A stretch of DNA of 8,480 bases, taken from positions 1 to 8,480 of the forward strand of contig DATGUS010000001.1 of assembly GCA_035301245.1 (NCBI GenBank), read 5' to 3'. This document shows, piece after piece, positions 1-5,924 of this stretch. The position numbers and the translations under genes are program-made. The notes beneath the pieces are model-generated. The model saw only the letters and a list, made by a program, of their open reading frames with translations, had not been told where the DNA came from and did no database searches. This DNA comes from Alloiococcus sp035301245 (GTDB lineage: Bacteria > Bacillota > Bacilli > Lactobacillales > Carnobacteriaceae_A). The stretch's first letter is position 1. Each line of letters begins with the position of its first letter.

Positions 1-304
1 GAGACCAGATTAAAATATGACATTAAAAAAATATATAGAATCCACATAAGGAAATATTCTTTGTATGGATTTTTAAACACCTATAATAATGTTTAGATAG
101 TATACCTTTATCAGTGATTTTTAATATAATTAACAGATAGAGACTACAAAGGAATTAATGGTTATTAAATTAAGTGTTGAAAGATGATTTAGTTAAAAAG
201 AATGTATACCCTAATATGTTAAGAAATATTTTATAACCAGATTATAATTATATTATTAAAGTTTCAGTAACTAAAGAAATGCAAATAAAAAATGTGACAA
301 GTCT

Positions 305-336
305 AAACCAAGCGATTATTAATAATGGCTTGATTT
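305..336 (+). other. imperfect stem-loop
   Basis: Bases 305-313 pair with 328-336 except for one C/A mismatch at 308/333. Across a G/G mismatch, 315-318 pair with 323-326 around a four-base loop. The 3' side continues into AATTTCC, not a clean U run, so a terminator reading is weak. It may be a structured part of an unidentified transcript or chance in AT-rich DNA. Confidence 0.25.
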
Positions 337-554
337 AATTTCCATGTATTATCGGTCATTTATTGTTTAAAAATTGTCAGTGAATCTCCCGACAATTTAT
401 TACTTATATGAGAGAGTAGATGGTGTATATTTTGTCTCTTATTCTTTGATAAATCAATATTCCGACTATCCGTTGGGGTCGTTAATATACATGTTGTATC
501 AATGGTTGGTATGGTAATAATGAGGTCGCCAGAGAACGATTTTAAAAAATACTG

Positions 555-600
555 AAACACTAATGAATGTTGATTTAACAGCGTTTGTTAGTGTTTTTTG
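555..600 (+). terminator. rho-independent terminator with no upstream gene
   Basis: AAACACTAA (555-563) pairs perfectly with TTAGTGTTT (588-596). A smaller inner pairing, TGTT/AACA, lies in the loop. The 3' arm runs into a T tract (594-599, then more T after one G). The T run is on the + strand, so it should end a rightward transcript. No recognisable gene precedes it. Confidence 0.7.
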
Positions 601-613
601 TTTTCGATAGGTC

Positions 614-633
614 ACTAGAGAATACTAGAGAAA
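614..633 (+). repeat. two tandem copies of a 10-mer
   Basis: ACTAGAGAAT at 614-623 is followed directly by ACTAGAGAAA at 624-633, so nine of ten bases repeat. Two copies are too few to suggest a function. It could be an iteron-like or slippage-derived duplication. Confidence 0.4.
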
Positions 634-687
634 GCTAAATCATTTTGCACTAATGTCGCACTCTTTTCAGAAAAGTCATAAAAAACC

Positions 688-696
688 TGTGGATAA
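688..696 (-). promoter_or_regulatory. consensus DnaA box
   Basis: TGTGGATAA reads TTATCCACA on the - strand, an exact match to the bacterial DnaA-box consensus. I see no cluster around it and no AT-rich unwinding module that would mark an origin. A near-consensus form (TTATTCACA on the - strand) lies far away at 6096-6104. A single 9-mer may be chance or an isolated DnaA-binding site. Confidence 0.35.
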
Positions 697-796
697 AATA
701 ATATGTTGCCCTGTTGCTTGAATGGTTATGAACTTCATAGTGCCAATGCTATCGATATCACGCTAATAAGTTTTCTTTAGACACGAATAAAATAGA

Positions 797-825
797 TTGA
801 TATTCATTTAAGAGTAAGCTATCAT
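797..825 (+). promoter_or_regulatory. promoter of the ECF S component-ndk operon
   Basis: A -35 element TTGATA (797-802) and a -10 element TATCAT (820-825) are separated by exactly 17 bases; each differs from consensus at one position. Transcription would start near 832, giving a leader of about 48 nt. The leader contains the short palindrome ATATG-T-CATAT (852-862) but is too short for a typical riboswitch. Confidence 0.65.
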
Positions 826-866
826 GAAAAAAAGCCTTACATAGACTAGGTATATGTCATATCAAT

Positions 867-872
867 AGGAGG
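867..872 (+). promoter_or_regulatory. ribosome binding site fixing a TTG start
   Basis: AGGAGG lies seven bases before the TTG at 880. It supports initiation at this non-ATG codon; the first in-frame ATG lies 14 codons downstream, inside the first membrane helix. Confidence 0.8.
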
Positions 873-879
873 TAATTCA

Positions 880-1389
880 TTGAAAAAAAATAATTTTTCG
901 ACGCGTCAATTGACGTTTGCGGCCATGTTTATCGCATTAACTACCGTAGCAACGATGGTTATCAGTATACCTATCCCAGGTACGAATGGTTATGTAAATA
1001 TCGGTGATACTTTTGTATTGTTAAGTGGTTTAATTTTTTCTCATTACTTTGGTGCTCTTATTGGCGGAGTTGGTTCTGCAATGGCTGATATATTCTTAGG
1101 CTACACAATATATGCACCTATCACATTAATTGTGAAAGGAATAGAAGGATTTATTGCTGGGAAATTAGGTAAAGAATCTAAGTTTTCAATTATTATGGCA
1201 GTCGTTTGTGCTGTTATTTGGATGCCGATAGGTTATTTTATTTTTGAAGCCCTTATTTTTAATGTCCCAATAGCAATTGGATCACTGTTAGCCAATTATG
1301 TCCAAGGAGCATTTAGTGGCATATTAGCCTTATTATTATACCCAATTATCGTAAAGCTTATTGAAGTGTATGGTGTAAGAACATATTAA
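880..1389 (+). CDS. ECF transporter S component (vitamin/micronutrient uptake)
   Basis: This is a 169-residue, very hydrophobic integral membrane protein of the ECF-type substrate-binding family (the riboflavin/pyridoxine/HMP-type S components). These proteins bind a vitamin or precursor with high affinity and dock onto a shared EcfT plus EcfA/EcfA' energising module encoded elsewhere. About six membrane segments are visible, near residues 11-31, 40-54, 57-74, 77-93, 102-127 and 136-162. The first helix carries the AxxxA motif (A15, A19) that S components use to contact EcfT. The conserved loop YVNIGDTFV (38-46), the GALIGGVGSAMAD helix (58-70) and YAPITLIVKGIEGFIAG (78-94) are typical of the family. 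The TTG start is set by AGGAGG seven bases upstream. The ndk start follows 21 bases after the stop, so the two are probably co-transcribed. The ligand cannot be told from sequence alone, since no biosynthetic gene or riboswitch sits beside it. Confidence 0.85.
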   Translation: MKKNNFSTRQLTFAAMFIALTTVATMVISIPIPGTNGYVNIGDTFVLLSGLIFSHYFGALIGGVGSAMADIFLGYTIYAPITLIVKGIEGFIAGKLGKESKFSIIMAVVCAVIWMPIGYFIFEALIFNVPIAIGSLLANYVQGAFSGILALLLYPIIVKLIEVYGVRTY

Positions 1390-1397
1390 AATTTAAT

Positions 1398-1403
1398 GGG
1401 GGT
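1398..1403 (+). promoter_or_regulatory. ribosome binding site deciding the ndk start
   Basis: GGGGGT differs by one base from GGAGGT and lies seven bases before TTG at 1411. The in-frame ATG at 1396-1398 has no upstream ribosome binding site and overlaps this element, so TTG is the better start. Confidence 0.65.
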
Positions 1404-1410
1404 CATTAAT

Positions 1411-1809
1411 TTGGAGCAAACCTTGGTAATCATCAAGCCAGATGGTGTAGAGCGAAATTTGATTGGATCAATTTTAAATGAGTATGAACGAAACGGTTTA
1501 GTCATTAAAAATATAAAAATGTTAGTAGCTGATGAAGAGTTGGCAAAAGAGCATTATGATGAACATGTAGACAAACCTTTTTTTAATGATTTGGTCGATT
1601 ACATTACTAGTGGTCCATCTTGTGTCTTGATTATTGAAGGAGAAAATGCGATTGATCGTGTTAGAAAGATTAATGGTGCAACAAATCCAAAAGAAGCTCA
1701 AGATAATACGATACGAGCTCTTTACGGCTTAGAACTCTCTAAGAATACTGTCCATGCATCGGATTCGCAAAAAAGTGCCAAACGAGAAATTAGTATTTGG
1801 TTCGCTTAA
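1411..1809 (+). CDS. ndk: nucleoside diphosphate kinase
   Basis: This cytosolic enzyme moves the gamma-phosphate from ATP to other (deoxy)nucleoside diphosphates through a phosphohistidine, balancing NTP and dNTP pools. From the TTG start the protein has 132 residues and begins MEQTLVIIKPDGVERNLIG, which matches the usual N-terminus. An ATG at 1396 would add five unconserved residues. Lys9 lies in the IIKPDGV strand, TSGPS (66-70) and GATNPKEA (89-96) are the conserved nucleotide-binding elements, and the active-site signature NTVHASDS (112-119) places the catalytic histidine at 115. The chain ends at REISIWFA, lacking much of the C-terminal tail of 140-150-residue homologues, but all catalytic elements are present. 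It is the second gene of an operon with the S component and is followed by a clear terminator. The functional link between the two is not obvious. Confidence 0.95.
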   Translation: MEQTLVIIKPDGVERNLIGSILNEYERNGLVIKNIKMLVADEELAKEHYDEHVDKPFFNDLVDYITSGPSCVLIIEGENAIDRVRKINGATNPKEAQDNTIRALYGLELSKNTVHASDSQKSAKREISIWFA

Positions 1810-1832
1810 TAAAAAAATAAATGATTAAATAG

Positions 1833-1862
1833 AAGCATGCATTTAAAAGTGCATGCTTTTTA
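1833..1862 (+). terminator. terminator after ndk
   Basis: AAGCATGCA (1833-1841) and TGCATGCTT (1850-1858) form a perfect nine-pair stem with an eight-base loop. The 3' arm merges into five T (1857-1861). It closes the S component-ndk operon. Confidence 0.85.
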
Positions 1863-1904
1863 ATATAGGTGGTTATAAAGTTCACTTATTTGTAATTATA
1901 ACGA

Positions 1905-1934
1905 TTTACACATAAAATGTGTAATAACTATAAT
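1905..1934 (+). promoter_or_regulatory. promoter with embedded palindrome before the broken membrane gene
   Basis: A perfect TATAAT (1929-1934) lies 18 bases after TTTACA (1905-1910). The space between is almost filled by a perfect inverted repeat, TTACACAT-AAA-ATGTGTAA (1906-1924), which overlaps the -35. Such a position suits a repressor operator. The predicted start point falls almost on the ribosome binding site (AGGAGG, 1939-1944), so the leader would be very short. The palindrome matches none of the operators I can recall well (Fur, Rex, CcpA, ArgR, CodY, AdcR). Its owner is unknown. Confidence 0.5.
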
Positions 1935-1951
1935 ATATAGGAGGAATTTTG

Positions 1952-3205
1952 ATGAATCAGATTACATCAATTTTTGAAAATGGAGCAGACTCTTTATTTT
2001 CGATTGTTAGTGGCTTATAAGGTGGTTTATTATTATTATTAGTCGCATGGTTAGTAGCTACACTTTTCAAAAAAGCGATAACTAAAGGGCTAAAAGCGAT
2101 CAACTTCCACAAGAAATTAGTCGGATGGAATTTTGTTTCTAATCAATCACAAGGTGAGCAAACCGTTAGCGCACTAGGAAAAGTTGTTTATTACTTAGTA
2201 TAGGTATTATTCTTACCTGGTATTTTCCAAGCATTTGGCTTATTAGCAATTGCTCAACCTATTACCAATAAGATTAATACAGCTTTAGCATTCCTGCCTA
2301 ATGTTATTGGGGCAGTTGTTGTCGTTGTTTTAGGAGTGTTTGCTGCTAAATACGTTCGAAATTTAGTGTATAATTTTCTTATAGCAACAAACGTTGAATC
2401 TTATTTAAATAAATTTTTAGGTGGTTCAACTTCACAGTCATCAGCGGATACAACTGTTGATCAAGACTATAAAAATACATTAACAAAAGCATTATCAACT
2501 CTAGCATATGTACTTGTATTGCTGCCAATTCTATTGGTTGCTGTTGAGACACTAGGTATTCAATCGATTATTCATCCGGTAACTGATTTGCTTAACACAA
2601 TTTTATCAGCTATACCTAACATTATCGTTGCTGTTATTTTACTTGGTGTTGGATTTATTGCATCTAAGATTATCGGTGAATTAGTAACGGATTTAATGAA
2701 CGGTACGGGAATAAATAAATATTCTGAAACTTTACGTAATAAAGCAAATGTAAATCTTGACTTAGCTGGTTTAACTGGCCAAGCTGTATCATTTGTAATT
2801 GGTTTATTATTCTTTGTTGAAGCTTTAAATGCTTTAAACTTAGATATTTTAAACACAGTGGGCGCTGCTATTGTGGCTTATATTCCAAGTGTAGTAGTAG
2901 CTGGAATCATTGCTGTATTAGCGTTTATGCTGGCTGAGTTTGTTGCTTCATTAATTAGAAAGTCAACATCAGGTAACTTAACTGCTAATTTAGTAAAATC
3001 ATTAATTTATGTATTTGCTGGGTTTATGATTTTAGACCAATTAAACTTTGCAACCAGCATTGTTAACCAAGCGTTTATTATGATTATGGGTGCTTTAGCA
3101 GTGGCATTTGCTCTTGCTTTTGGTTTAGGTGGACGTGATTTTGCACGTAAGCAACTAGAAAAAGCAGATGAAAAAATTGAAAAAGAAACGAATAACCAAA
3201 ACTAA
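1952..3205 (+). pseudogene. mechanosensitive-channel-like membrane protein, two in-frame stops
   Basis: Read through, this frame would give 417 residues from ATG at 1952, which has AGGAGG seven bases upstream. Codon 23 is TAA (2018-2020) and codon 84 is TAG (2201-2203). The frame is otherwise intact to the TAA at 3203-3205. The product is a polytopic membrane protein with repeated 'conserved TM helix' units: P-N-V-I near 116, P-N-I-I near 222 and P-S-V-V near 312 each begin a long hydrophobic helix ending in basic residues. The last helix runs into LAFGLGGRDFARKQLEK (388-404), a motif seen in MscS-related proteins of this group, then a charged hydrophilic tail. Both stops lie in hydrophobic segments and each is one base from a leucine codon (TTA to TAA, TTG to TAG). 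Restart is unlikely: the first later start is GTG at 2336 with a ribosome binding site too close, and it would remove the first 128 residues. Most likely a recent pseudogene; sequencing error is the alternative. Confidence 0.75.
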
Positions 3206-3228
3206 TTAAATTATCAGTAAAAGTTGCA

Positions 3229-3265
3229 AAAACCCTGAGGAGTTGAATCCTTGGGGTTCTTATTT
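3229..3265 (+). terminator. terminator after the broken membrane gene
   Basis: AACCCTGAGG (3231-3240) pairs along all ten positions, two of them G-T wobbles, with CCTTGGGGTT (3249-3258) around an eight-base loop. An interrupted T run (TTCTTATTT) follows. It separates this unit from the sulfur operon, whose -35 starts three bases later. Confidence 0.75.
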
Positions 3266-3267
3266 AG

Positions 3268-3296
3268 TTGACGAAATACCCCCATGGGTATATAAT
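3268..3296 (+). promoter_or_regulatory. promoter of the cstR sulfur operon
   Basis: TTGACG (3268-3273) and a perfect TATAAT (3291-3296) are spaced by 17 bases, close to ideal for the housekeeping sigma factor. Almost the whole spacer is occupied by the CstR-type operator, so repressor binding should block RNA polymerase directly. Confidence 0.85.
3276..3291. promoter_or_regulatory. CstR/CsoR-family operator
   Basis: ATACCC (3276-3281) and GGGTAT (3286-3291) are perfect inverted arms around CCAT. This G/C-tract palindrome is the known operator type for CsoR-family repressors, and ATACCC...GGGTAT in particular fits CstR. It lies between the -35 and -10 of the operon that encodes a CstR-like protein, which implies autoregulation. 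It is the only such site I found in the window. Confidence 0.85.
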
Positions 3297-3330
3297 ATTA
3301 GTAATTTAACTATGGAAGAAGGGTTAATAA

Positions 3331-3591
3331 ATGGAATACGACAAAAAATTAAAAAATCGTGTGAAGCGAGTAGAAGGGCAGCTTCGAGGTGTTCTTAAAA
3401 TGATGGAAGAAAATAAAGAATGTCGAGATGTTGCTACTCAAATGTCTGCTGCACGTAATGCATTGGACCGAACATTAGCACTAATTGTTAGTCAAAATTT
3501 AGAAGAGTGCATTCGTAATGAAAAATTAGATGACGAAAGTTCCGAGCAATTAATTGAAGAAGCAGTATCATTATTAATTAAAAGTCATTAA
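3331..3591 (+). CDS. cstR: CsoR-family persulfide-sensing repressor
   Basis: This 86-residue all-helical DNA-binding protein belongs to the CsoR/RcnR family and closely resembles CstR, which represses sulfide/persulfide detoxification genes until reactive sulfur species oxidise its cysteines. The N-terminal helix NRVKRVEGQLRGVLKMMEE (9-27) is the family DNA-contact region. Cys31 and Cys60 are the two thiols expected to form a di- or trisulfide between subunits. The copper-binding histidine of true CsoR, four residues before the second cysteine, is Asn56 here, so Cu(I) sensing is unlikely. The start has GAAGAAGGG about seven bases upstream. A matching operator lies in its own promoter, and the genes that follow are a rhodanese and a CoA-disulfide/persulfide reductase, the kind of genes CstR controls in Gram-positive relatives. 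Function is inferred from residues and context. Confidence 0.9.
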   Translation: MEYDKKLKNRVKRVEGQLRGVLKMMEENKECRDVATQMSAARNALDRTLALIVSQNLEECIRNEKLDDESSEQLIEEAVSLLIKSH

Positions 3592-3608
3592 AAAAGATCT
3601 TTCTTTTT
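3591..3608 (+). other. weak A/T hairpin between cstR and the rhodanese
   Basis: AAAAAGA (3591-3597) pairs with TCTTTTT (3602-3608) around a four-base loop directly after the cstR stop. Only one G-C pair is present and the T run is inside the stem, so at most a leaky terminator or processing site is expected. A TATAAT at 3620-3625 lacks a good -35. Confidence 0.3.
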
Positions 3609-3644
3609 AAAACATAAAATATAATATCAAAAGGAGAAGTTAAT

Positions 3645-3965
3645 ATGTTTGATTTATTTTCATCAGTACCATCCATTTCGACTGACAATCTACAGGAAAA
3701 ACTGGCAAAGGATAAGCATTTAACTATTTTAGATGTTCGCACACCGAATGAATATCAAGGTGGTCACATTGCTCAAGCAAAAAATGTTCCGTTAGATACT
3801 ATTGATCGTTATGATAAAAAACATAACGAAGAAGTTTATGTGGTTTGTCACTCGGGTATGCGTAGTAAGCAAGCATCAAAAAAATTAGCTGATAAAGGTT
3901 ACAATGTTATTAATGTTAAGGGCGGTATGAGTAGTTGGAATGGTCCAGTAGAAGGAGGTAAATAA
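3645..3965 (+). CDS. single-domain rhodanese-like sulfurtransferase
   Basis: This 106-residue soluble protein consists of one rhodanese domain. It should accept a sulfane sulfur from a persulfide or thiosulfate on an active-site cysteine and pass it to a thiol. Landmarks are LTILDVRTPNEYQGGHI (26-42), the conserved first half with its DVR strand; the active-site loop CHSGMRS (68-74), with Cys68 as the persulfide carrier; and the closing VKGGMSSW (91-98). There is no signal peptide, so it should act in the cytosol. ATG at 3645 is preceded by AAGGAG with eight-base spacing. It is the middle gene of the cstR operon, and the next start follows its stop after three bases. Given the neighbours, it probably handles persulfides formed from hydrogen sulfide, possibly passing sulfur to or from CoA. 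The exact donor and acceptor cannot be read from sequence. Confidence 0.9.
   Translation: MFDLFSSVPSISTDNLQEKLAKDKHLTILDVRTPNEYQGGHIAQAKNVPLDTIDRYDKKHNEEVYVVCHSGMRSKQASKKLADKGYNVINVKGGMSSWNGPVEGGK
3952..3959 (+). promoter_or_regulatory. perfect Shine-Dalgarno inside the rhodanese 3' end
   Basis: AAGGAGGT, fully complementary to the usual 16S anti-Shine-Dalgarno, lies nine bases before ATG 3969 and at the same time encodes the last residues of the rhodanese (EGGK). This suggests strong, possibly coupled, translation of the reductase. Confidence 0.8.
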
Positions 3966-3968
3966 TTT

Positions 3969-5624
3969 ATGCGTATTGTTATTGTAGGTGGTGTAGCAGG
4001 TGGTATGTCTGCAGCAACTCGTTTGAGACGATTAAATGAAGAGGCTGAAATTATTGTGTTAGAGAAAGGACCTTACGTGTCGTTTGCTAACTGTGGATTA
4101 CCGTATCATATTTCTGGTGAAATTAGTGAACGAAGTAGTTTAATCGTTCAATCCCCAAAAGCGATTCATAGCCGTTTTAATATTGATGTTCGGACAGAGT
4201 ATGAAGTAACAGGTATTTCTCCAGAAGCCAATAGTGTTAATGTCCTTCATAACGGTGAAAAATTTTCGATAGAGTATGATCATTTAATTTTATCGATGGG
4301 TGCAAAACCCTTTGTTCCTCCCATTAAAAACATTGAGAAAGCGAACAATGTTTTCACGTTAAGAAATATCCCAGATTTAGATAAGATTTTGAATGCATTA
4401 GAAAGCAAACCTAAAGAAGCTGTGGTTGTCGGTGCCGGATTTATCGGTCTTGAAGTGGCTGAGAATTTAAAACAATTAGGTATGAATGTGACGATTGTTG
4501 AGATGGCCCAGCAAGTTCTTCCGCCTTTAGATGAAGAGATGGCAGCATTTGTTGAAAATGAATTAGTAAAAAATGATATTAGAGTAATCACTTCACATTC
4601 AGCTACAGCATTTGGAAACAATGGGAAACAAGTCATCTTAGATGATGGCACAGTACTTGAATCTGACTTAACAATTATGTCAGTAGGCGTTGTACCAAAT
4701 TCTGATATTGCTAAAGCTGCTGGTATTGAATTAGGACAGCGTGGCGGCATTGTTGTTGATGAATCTTACCGTACGAATATAGATAATATCTATGCCGTAG
4801 GAGATGCTATCATAGTGAAGCAACAAATCACTAATCAGCCAGCTTTAATTGCCCTTGCTTCACCAGCTAATCGTCAAGGTCGTCAAGTTGCTGACGTTAT
4901 TTCAGGCAAAGACGTTACAAATAAAGGAAGTATCGGTACGTCAATTGTTCGTGTTTTTGACTTATCAGCAGCGTCAACAGGTTTAAGCGAAAGAGCTGCT
5001 AAACAAGCAGATCTAAACCCATCTGTCGTCCACATTTCAGGGAAGGATCATGCCGGATATTTCCCAGGAGCGACGCCAGTTCATTTGAAATTAGTCTTTA
5101 ATAAAGATACTGGTGAAATCTACGGTGCACAAGGTATCGGCCAAAAAGGGATTGACAAACGTATCGATATTATTGCAACAGCCATTAAAGGCGGGTTAAC
5201 CGTGGAAGATTTACCAGAATTAGAATTAACTTATGCACCGCCATTTGGTGCAGCGAAAGACCCGGTGAATATGATTGGGTACGCAGCACTCAATATTCTA
5301 GATGGAATAAGTGAAAATATTCAGTGGTATGAATTAAATGACGAAATTAAATCAGGAAAAGTATTCTTAGATGTTCGTGGTGAAAATGAGTTGATAAACA
5401 ATGGCGCATTTGCATTTGAAAATCATTTAAACATTCCATTAAATGAATTAAGAGGTCGTCTTGATGAATTAGATAAAGATCAAGAATATATCGTCAGCTG
5501 TCATAGTGGTCAGCGTAGTTATATTGCTGAACGCGTTTTGAAACAAAAAGGGTTTAATGTAAAGAACCTAGATGGCGCATTCAGTCTTTACAACACAATT
5601 CGTCCTGATGAAATAAAAAAGTAA
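3969..5624 (+). CDS. cdr: CoA-disulfide/CoA-persulfide reductase with C-terminal rhodanese domain
   Basis: This 551-residue cytosolic flavoprotein is of the class III pyridine nucleotide-disulfide oxidoreductase type. It is expected to use NAD(P)H and FAD to reduce CoA disulfide or, as the sulfur context suggests, CoA persulfide. The FAD-binding site is IVIVGGVAGGMSAA (3-16). The single redox-active cysteine that forms a mixed disulfide with CoA is Cys42 in SFANCGLPY. The second nucleotide-binding site is VVVGAGFIGLEVAE (152-165), and IYAVGDA (274-280) is the second FAD motif. Tyr364 (HAGYFPG) and Tyr422 (LTYAPPF) lie where the dimer partner supplies active-site tyrosines in relatives. Residues from about 452 form a fused rhodanese domain with FLDVRGENEL (466-475) and the active loop CHSGQRS (511-517), Cys511. 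The length fits reductase-rhodanese fusions, about 110 residues longer than rhodanese-free enzymes. It is the last gene of the cstR operon, followed by a strong terminator. Persulfide versus disulfide as the main substrate is inferred from context. Confidence 0.92.
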   Translation: MRIVIVGGVAGGMSAATRLRRLNEEAEIIVLEKGPYVSFANCGLPYHISGEISERSSLIVQSPKAIHSRFNIDVRTEYEVTGISPEANSVNVLHNGEKFSIEYDHLILSMGAKPFVPPIKNIEKANNVFTLRNIPDLDKILNALESKPKEAVVVGAGFIGLEVAENLKQLGMNVTIVEMAQQVLPPLDEEMAAFVENELVKNDIRVITSHSATAFGNNGKQVILDDGTVLESDLTIMSVGVVPNSDIAKAAGIELGQRGGIVVDESYRTNIDNIYAVGDAIIVKQQITNQPALIALASPANRQGRQVADVISGKDVTNKGSIGTSIVRVFDLSAASTGLSERAAKQADLNPSVVHISGKDHAGYFPGATPVHLKLVFNKDTGEIYGAQGIGQKGIDKRIDIIATAIKGGLTVEDLPELELTYAPPFGAAKDPVNMIGYAALNILDGISENIQWYELNDEIKSGKVFLDVRGENELINNGAFAFENHLNIPLNELRGRLDELDKDQEYIVSCHSGQRSYIAERVLKQKGFNVKNLDGAFSLYNTIRPDEIKK

Positions 5625-5644
5625 ACCAGGTACTATAAAGAGCT

Positions 5645-5691
5645 AAAAAACTGTAGATTAAGCATCATAAATGTTTCATCTACAGTTTTTT
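5645..5691. terminator. strong, probably bidirectional terminator of the sulfur operon
   Basis: CTGTAGAT (5651-5658) and ATCTACAG (5678-5685) pair perfectly, flanked by six A (5645-5650) and six T (5686-5691). The stem can extend inward with AGCAT/ATGTT pairing. The A and T tracts on either side let it work in both directions. Confidence 0.9.
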
Positions 5692-5889
5692 AATTAGATA
5701 GATTGCTTTAAAAATTACTGGAGTATAACTAATTTTTGAATATAATTATTATGTAGATGTTTAATAGTAAAGGGATATCCGGATGAAGGTTGTGGTTGTT
5801 TTAAGCTATTGAAGTATATAACAGTTATTGTCTAAAAACGGATCAAGAATATTTTTACATCAATTGTTTTTAAATTGCTTGATTTTAAG

Positions 5890-5918
5890 TTGACTATAAC
5901 GTCTATTATCGCTATGCT
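5890..5918 (+). promoter_or_regulatory. candidate promoter in gene-free DNA
   Basis: TTGACT (5890-5895) and TATGCT (5913-5918) are 17 bases apart, with five and four of six consensus matches. Transcription would start near 5925. Support comes mainly from the terminator-like hairpin just downstream. Confidence 0.4.
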
Positions 5919-5924
5919 TTTTAA

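Larger units (their letters stand above)
1..796. other. long gene-free AT-rich stretch, possibly decayed
   Basis: No reading frame here has both a credible start with a ribosome binding site and a recognisable product. Short open stretches between about 360 and 560 exist on both strands but resemble no family I know. The stretch is not featureless. It holds an imperfect hairpin at 305-336, an 8-bp perfect inverted repeat at 371-378/391-398, a good rho-independent terminator at 555-600, a tandem 10-mer at 614-633 and a consensus DnaA box at 688-696. A + strand terminator without an upstream gene suggests either a small untranslated transcript or the remains of a lost gene. That is inference. 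Confidence 0.5.

Noticed and set aside
374..517. A 47-residue + strand frame with a protein-like composition (YYLYERVDGVYFVSY part)
   Set aside because: There is no ribosome binding site before TTG 374 or GTG 380 and no recognisable family; it is short enough to be chance in AT-rich DNA.
360..560. A 66-residue open frame on the - strand
   Set aside because: It has no ribosome binding site, its start lies inside the stem of the + strand terminator, and the product resembles nothing I recognise.
614..634. Resemblance of TACTAGAGAAAG to a synthetic cloning scar plus ribosome binding site
   Set aside because: The match stops after 12 bases, the surrounding DNA is natural AT-rich sequence, and no engineered parts are present. 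Coincidence is the simplest reading.
1396..1410. ATG 1396 as the ndk start
   Set aside because: It lacks a ribosome binding site and adds five residues not seen in the family; GGGGGT is correctly spaced for TTG 1411.
2336..3205. A shorter functional protein starting at GTG 2336
   Set aside because: The only GGA-like element is immediately next to the GTG, the start would fall inside a membrane helix, and the first 128 residues of the family protein would be lost.
3597..3625. Internal promoter before the rhodanese (TATAAT at 3620-3625)
   Set aside because: The sequence 17 bases upstream (ATCTTT) is a poor -35, and the three genes already read as one operon.
4280..4750. A 156-residue - strand frame inside the reductase gene
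   Set aside because: It is a shadow of the well-supported reductase on the + strand, with no recognisable motif and no ribosome binding site.
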